A stretch of DNA of 64,000 bases from assembly GCF_038562415.1 (NCBI RefSeq), contig NZ_JBCFBA010000016.1, forward strand, positions 60,747 to 124,746. The letters run 5' to 3'. Shown here one piece after another: positions 61,582-64,000 of this stretch (position 1 is the first letter of the stretch; every line of letters begins with the position of its first letter). Below the pieces are notes generated by a model, which was not told the DNA's origin, did no database searches, and saw only the letters and a program-made list of their open reading frames with translations. The position numbers and the translations under genes were made by a program. This stretch comes from Solidesulfovibrio sp. GTDB taxonomy: Bacteria; Desulfobacterota; Desulfovibrionia; Desulfovibrionales; Desulfovibrionaceae.

Positions 61582-62413
61582 GGCTTTTTTTAAACTCCTC
61601 GTAAGAGACGCGTTCTTGTTCCTTGAAGGACGTGAGCCTGGCCGAAAGGCCGGCGAAGTCCACCAAGTGGCCGTCGAATTCCGGGCCGTCGACGCAGGCG
61701 AATTTGGTCTCGCCGCCGACGCCAACCCGACAGGCGCCGCACATGCCGATGCCGTCCACCATGATCGAGTTGAGGCTGACCGTGGTTTTGACGCCGAAGG
61801 GTTTGGTGGCCTCGGCCACGGCCCGCATCATGGGCACCGGGCCGATGGCCACCACTTCGGCCACGGTTTTGTCTTCGGTCAGGCGCTCGACCAGCAGGTC
61901 CGTGACGAAGCCCTGCCGGCCGCAACTGCCGTCGTTGGTGCTGATGAGGACCTCGGGGCAAAAGGAGCACAGTTCGTCGCGAAAAAGCAGCAGATCCTCG
62001 CAACGCGCGCCGATGATGGTCACCACATGGTTGCCGGCCAGGTGATGGCCCTTGGCGATGTGGTGCATGGCGGCGATTCCGGTGCCGCCGCCGACGCAGA
62101 TGACCGGCCCGTCGAGCTTGTGGATTTCCGTGGGGCGTCCCAGCGGTCCGCACAGGTCGAGGATGTCGTCACCGGCTTCCAGAGTGTCCAGGTGGGCGGT
62201 GGTCTTGCCCATGATCAGGTACACCAGGGTGATGGTGCCGGCTTGGGGATCGGTGTCGGCGATGGTCAGGGGGATGCGTTCCCCTTCTTCCCAGACCCGC
62301 AGGATCACGAAGTTCCCGGGCTTCGCCTTGACGGCGATGTGCGGGGCTTCGATGACCAGTTCCGTGGTCTGGCCCGGAATGAGCCTTCGTTTGCGCAGGA
62401 TGCGGCTTGGCAT
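61559..62413 (-). CDS. nfnA: NfnA: small subunit, FAD/[2Fe-2S] ferredoxin-NAD reductase type
   Basis: 284 residues. FAD-binding barrel (AKPGNFVILRVWEEGERIPL), NAD site VICVGGGTGIAAMHHIAKG, and the [2Fe-2S] ligands GMCGACRVGVGGETKFACVD. The final EFDGHLVDF is typical of SudB/NfnA proteins. It forms a complex with NfnB. The ATG at 62413 has GCGGAG upstream. Placement next to fumarase and malic enzyme matches other Desulfovibrio genomes. Confidence 0.9.
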   Translation of the reverse strand: MPSRILRKRRLIPGQTTELVIEAPHIAVKAKPGNFVILRVWEEGERIPLTIADTDPQAGTITLVYLIMGKTTAHLDTLEAGDDILDLCGPLGRPTEIHKLDGPVICVGGGTGIAAMHHIAKGHHLAGNHVVTIIGARCEDLLLFRDELCSFCPEVLISTNDGSCGRQGFVTDLLVERLTEDKTVAEVVAIGPVPMMRAVAEATKPFGVKTTVSLNSIMVDGIGMCGACRVGVGGETKFACVDGPEFDGHLVDFAGLSARLTSFKEQERVSYEEFKKSHVCQCSK

Positions 62414-62444
62414 GGGTGCTCCGCTGCGCGCCACGCGGCGCGGC

Positions 62445-62987
62445 TTAACCGAGGTTGGGCTTCACGTACAGTTCCCCGCCGTGGCAGTCGTTGATGACCA
62501 GCAGCGGGAAGTCCTTGACCGTCAACTCCCGGATAGCCTCGGGGCCGAGGTCCTCGTAGGCGATGACCTTGGCGTCGGTGATGCGTTGCGACAACAGCGC
62601 GCCGGCGCCGCCCGTGGCCCCCAGATACACCGCCTTGTGCGCCACGAGGGCCGCCTTGACGGCGTCGTTGCGCTTGCCCTTGCCGATGGAGCCCTTGAGT
62701 CCCAGGGAATGGAGCCTGGGGGCGTAGGTGTCCATGCGGTAGCTGGTGGTGGGTCCGGCCGCGCCGATGGGTCGGCCCGGAGGCGCGGGGGAAGGCCCGA
62801 CATAGTAGATGAGCGCGCCTTTCAGGTCAAAGGGGAGGGCGTTTCCGGCATCCAGTGCCTCGACGAGCCGTTTGTGGGCGGCGTCGCGGGCGGTGTAGAT
62901 GTGGCCGGAGACAAAGACCACGTCGCCGGATTGGAGCTGCTCCACGTCCGGGTCGGTAAGCGGGGTGGTCAGATGGTATTCGGCCAT
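62445..62987 (-). CDS. Fumarate hydratase beta subunit (class I, two-subunit type)
   Basis: 180 residues. LTTPLTDPDVEQLQSGDVVF, VSGHIYTARDAAHKRLVEAL, GPTTSYRMDTYAPRLHSLGL and GATGGAGALLSQRI are the C-terminal half of class I fumarase/tartrate dehydratase. The start codon overlaps the alpha-subunit stop (TAATG). It hydrates fumarate to malate with the alpha subunit. Confidence 0.95.
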   Translation of the reverse strand: MAEYHLTTPLTDPDVEQLQSGDVVFVSGHIYTARDAAHKRLVEALDAGNALPFDLKGALIYYVGPSPAPPGRPIGAAGPTTSYRMDTYAPRLHSLGLKGSIGKGKRNDAVKAALVAHKAVYLGATGGAGALLSQRITDAKVIAYEDLGPEAIRELTVKDFPLLVINDCHGGELYVKPNLG

Positions 62988-63826
62988 TAGAAGATGACCT
63001 CCTTGTGGCGGGCGCTGTGGCACTGGATGTTGACGGCCAGGGGCAGGCTGGCCAGGTGGCAGGGCGCGAGCATGATCTTGACGCCAAGGCTGGTGGTCTT
63101 GCCGCCAAGGCCCATGGGGCCGATGCCGAGGTTGTTGATGGCTTCGAGGAGTTCCGCCTCGAGCTTGGCGATTTCGGGATCGGGATGGGTATCGTCGAGG
63201 GCCCGCATCAGCGCCTTTTTGGAGTTGATGGCCGCCAGCTCGAAGTTGCCGCCGATGCCCACGCCGACGATGGTCGGCGGGCAGGGGTTGGGGCCGGCCT
63301 CGGCCACGCGACCCACCACAAACTCCTTGATGCCCTTCCAGCCCTGGGCCGGGGCGAGCATGGTCACGCGGGACATGTTCTCCGAGCCGCCGCCCTTGGC
63401 CATCATGCAGATTTTCAGCGCATCACCGGGCACGATGTCGAAATGGATGATGGCCGGGGAGTTGTCGCCGGTGTTCTTGCGGGAAAACGGATCGCAGGAG
63501 GACTTGCGCAGGTAGCCGTCCTTGTAGCCCTTGATCATGCCGTCGTTGATGGCGGCGCGCAGGCTGCCGCCTTCCACCTTCACGTCCTCGCCGACCTCGA
63601 CGAAAAAGACGCCAAGGCCGGTGTCCTGGCACAGCGGCAGGTTGGTGGTGCGCGAGAGTTCGGAGTTTTCCAGGAGCTGCCGGAAGATCTCCTTGGCCGC
63701 CGGGGCCTCCTCAACGGCGTGGCAGGCCTCGAAGGCGGCCTGGACGTCGGCGGGCAGCTCGTGGTTGGCCGTGACGCACATGGCGGCCACGGCTTCCACA
63801 ATGTCGGATGCCTGGATCGTCTTCAT
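62987..63826 (-). CDS. Fumarate hydratase alpha subunit (class I, two-subunit type)
   Basis: 279 residues. Cluster Cys appear in NLPLCQDTGLGVFFVEVG, SCDPFSRKNTGDNSPAIIHF and LAPCHLASLPLAVNIQCHSA, the three [4Fe-4S] ligands. GIGPMGLGGKTTSLGVKIML is a family mark. It sits 1 bp after the upstream Fe-S gene stop and 1 bp overlapping the beta gene. The [4Fe-4S] centre makes it oxygen-sensitive, as expected in an anaerobe. Confidence 0.96.
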   Translation of the reverse strand: MKTIQASDIVEAVAAMCVTANHELPADVQAAFEACHAVEEAPAAKEIFRQLLENSELSRTTNLPLCQDTGLGVFFVEVGEDVKVEGGSLRAAINDGMIKGYKDGYLRKSSCDPFSRKNTGDNSPAIIHFDIVPGDALKICMMAKGGGSENMSRVTMLAPAQGWKGIKEFVVGRVAEAGPNPCPPTIVGVGIGGNFELAAINSKKALMRALDDTHPDPEIAKLEAELLEAINNLGIGPMGLGGKTTSLGVKIMLAPCHLASLPLAVNIQCHSARHKEVIF

Positions 63827-63827
63827 G

Positions 63828-64000
63828 CTAGAAGTCCTTTTTGAGGAATTTCGGCAGGATATTCTTCACGGCGGCCAGGGCCATCTTGCGGCGCAGCTTG
63901 CCGAGCTGTTCCTGGAGGGGGATCTCCTTGGGGCAGACGTCCTCGCAGGCGAGAAGGCCCATGCAGCCGAAGATGCCCTCGTCCGTGCCGACCACGTCGA
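63828..64000 (-). CDS. frdB: Fumarate reductase / succinate dehydrogenase iron-sulfur subunit (C-terminus only)
   Basis: The last 56 residues are visible: GCMGLLACEDVCPKEIPLQE with the final cluster Cys motif, then basic LGKLRRKMALAAVKNILPKF ending KKDF. This is the end of a FrdB/SdhB subunit. Its stop is 1 bp before the fumarase alpha start, so the operon continues upstream of the window. Confidence 0.85.
   Translation of the reverse strand, partial: DVVGTDEGIFGCMGLLACEDVCPKEIPLQEQLGKLRRKMALAAVKNILPKFLKKDF

Overview
The window is GC-rich bacterial chromosome. Gene content points to a sulfate-reducing member of the Desulfovibrionaceae (Desulfovibrio/Solidesulfovibrio type): a Desulfovibrio-style trimeric porin, a tungsten aldehyde oxidoreductase, and a fumarate reductase / two-subunit fumarase / NfnAB / malic enzyme block. 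This placement is inferred from family knowledge; no database search was made.

Layout. (1) 1-9867, all on minus: a probable organosulfur module of sulfatase-fold hydrolase, small thioredoxin, thioredoxin reductase, periplasmic arylsulfotransferase, MFS importer, a sensor kinase with an ABC-type binding domain, its NarL-type regulator, and a porin. One identical 23-bp element containing a 16-bp perfect palindrome lies upstream of both the first gene (sulfatase) and the porin, so the module looks like one regulon. The sulfatase homologue has Thr where sulfatases carry the formylglycine Cys/Ser. (2) 10177-19101: a B12/radical SAM enzyme, a ydhYVW-like ferredoxin / tungsten oxidoreductase / partner operon, a decayed aquaporin gene, a PadR regulator and a chemoreceptor. 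(3) About 19744-48876: a composite genomic island at the 3' end of a tRNA-Pro(TGG) gene. Two degenerate copies of the tRNA 3' end lie at 19744 and 22099 in the same orientation, and an integrase lies beside the intact tRNA. Repeats divide the island into a phosphoesterase module, a defence-like module (toxin-antitoxin pair and a broken primase-helicase), and a 20-kb arsenic module.

The arsenic module is the most interesting part. It holds arsM, a SigZ-type sigma factor, a universal stress protein, a TtrABC-like molybdoenzyme operon, ArsR1-Acr3, a RiPP-type precursor peptide with an NHLP (nitrile-hydratase-like) leader followed by a radical SAM/SPASM maturase, then ArsR2, a DGC-domain protein, an ArsP-like permease, cytoplasmic and periplasmic thioredoxins, a CcdA-like electron conduit and an RND pump with its adaptor. 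Four promoter regions share an ArsR-like operator family (TTTGGC-N6-GCCAAA and variants), suggesting ArsR2 controls most of it. A modified peptide inside an arsenic detoxification and respiration island is the best candidate for an undescribed system.

(4) 48934-64000: core chromosome with amrS, purM, an uncharacterised radical SAM gene, rplM-rpsI, an HD-domain gene, a large GT-C glycosyltransferase, and the malic enzyme / NfnAB / fumarase / fumarate reductase block, which joins C4-dicarboxylate metabolism to NADPH and ferredoxin balance.
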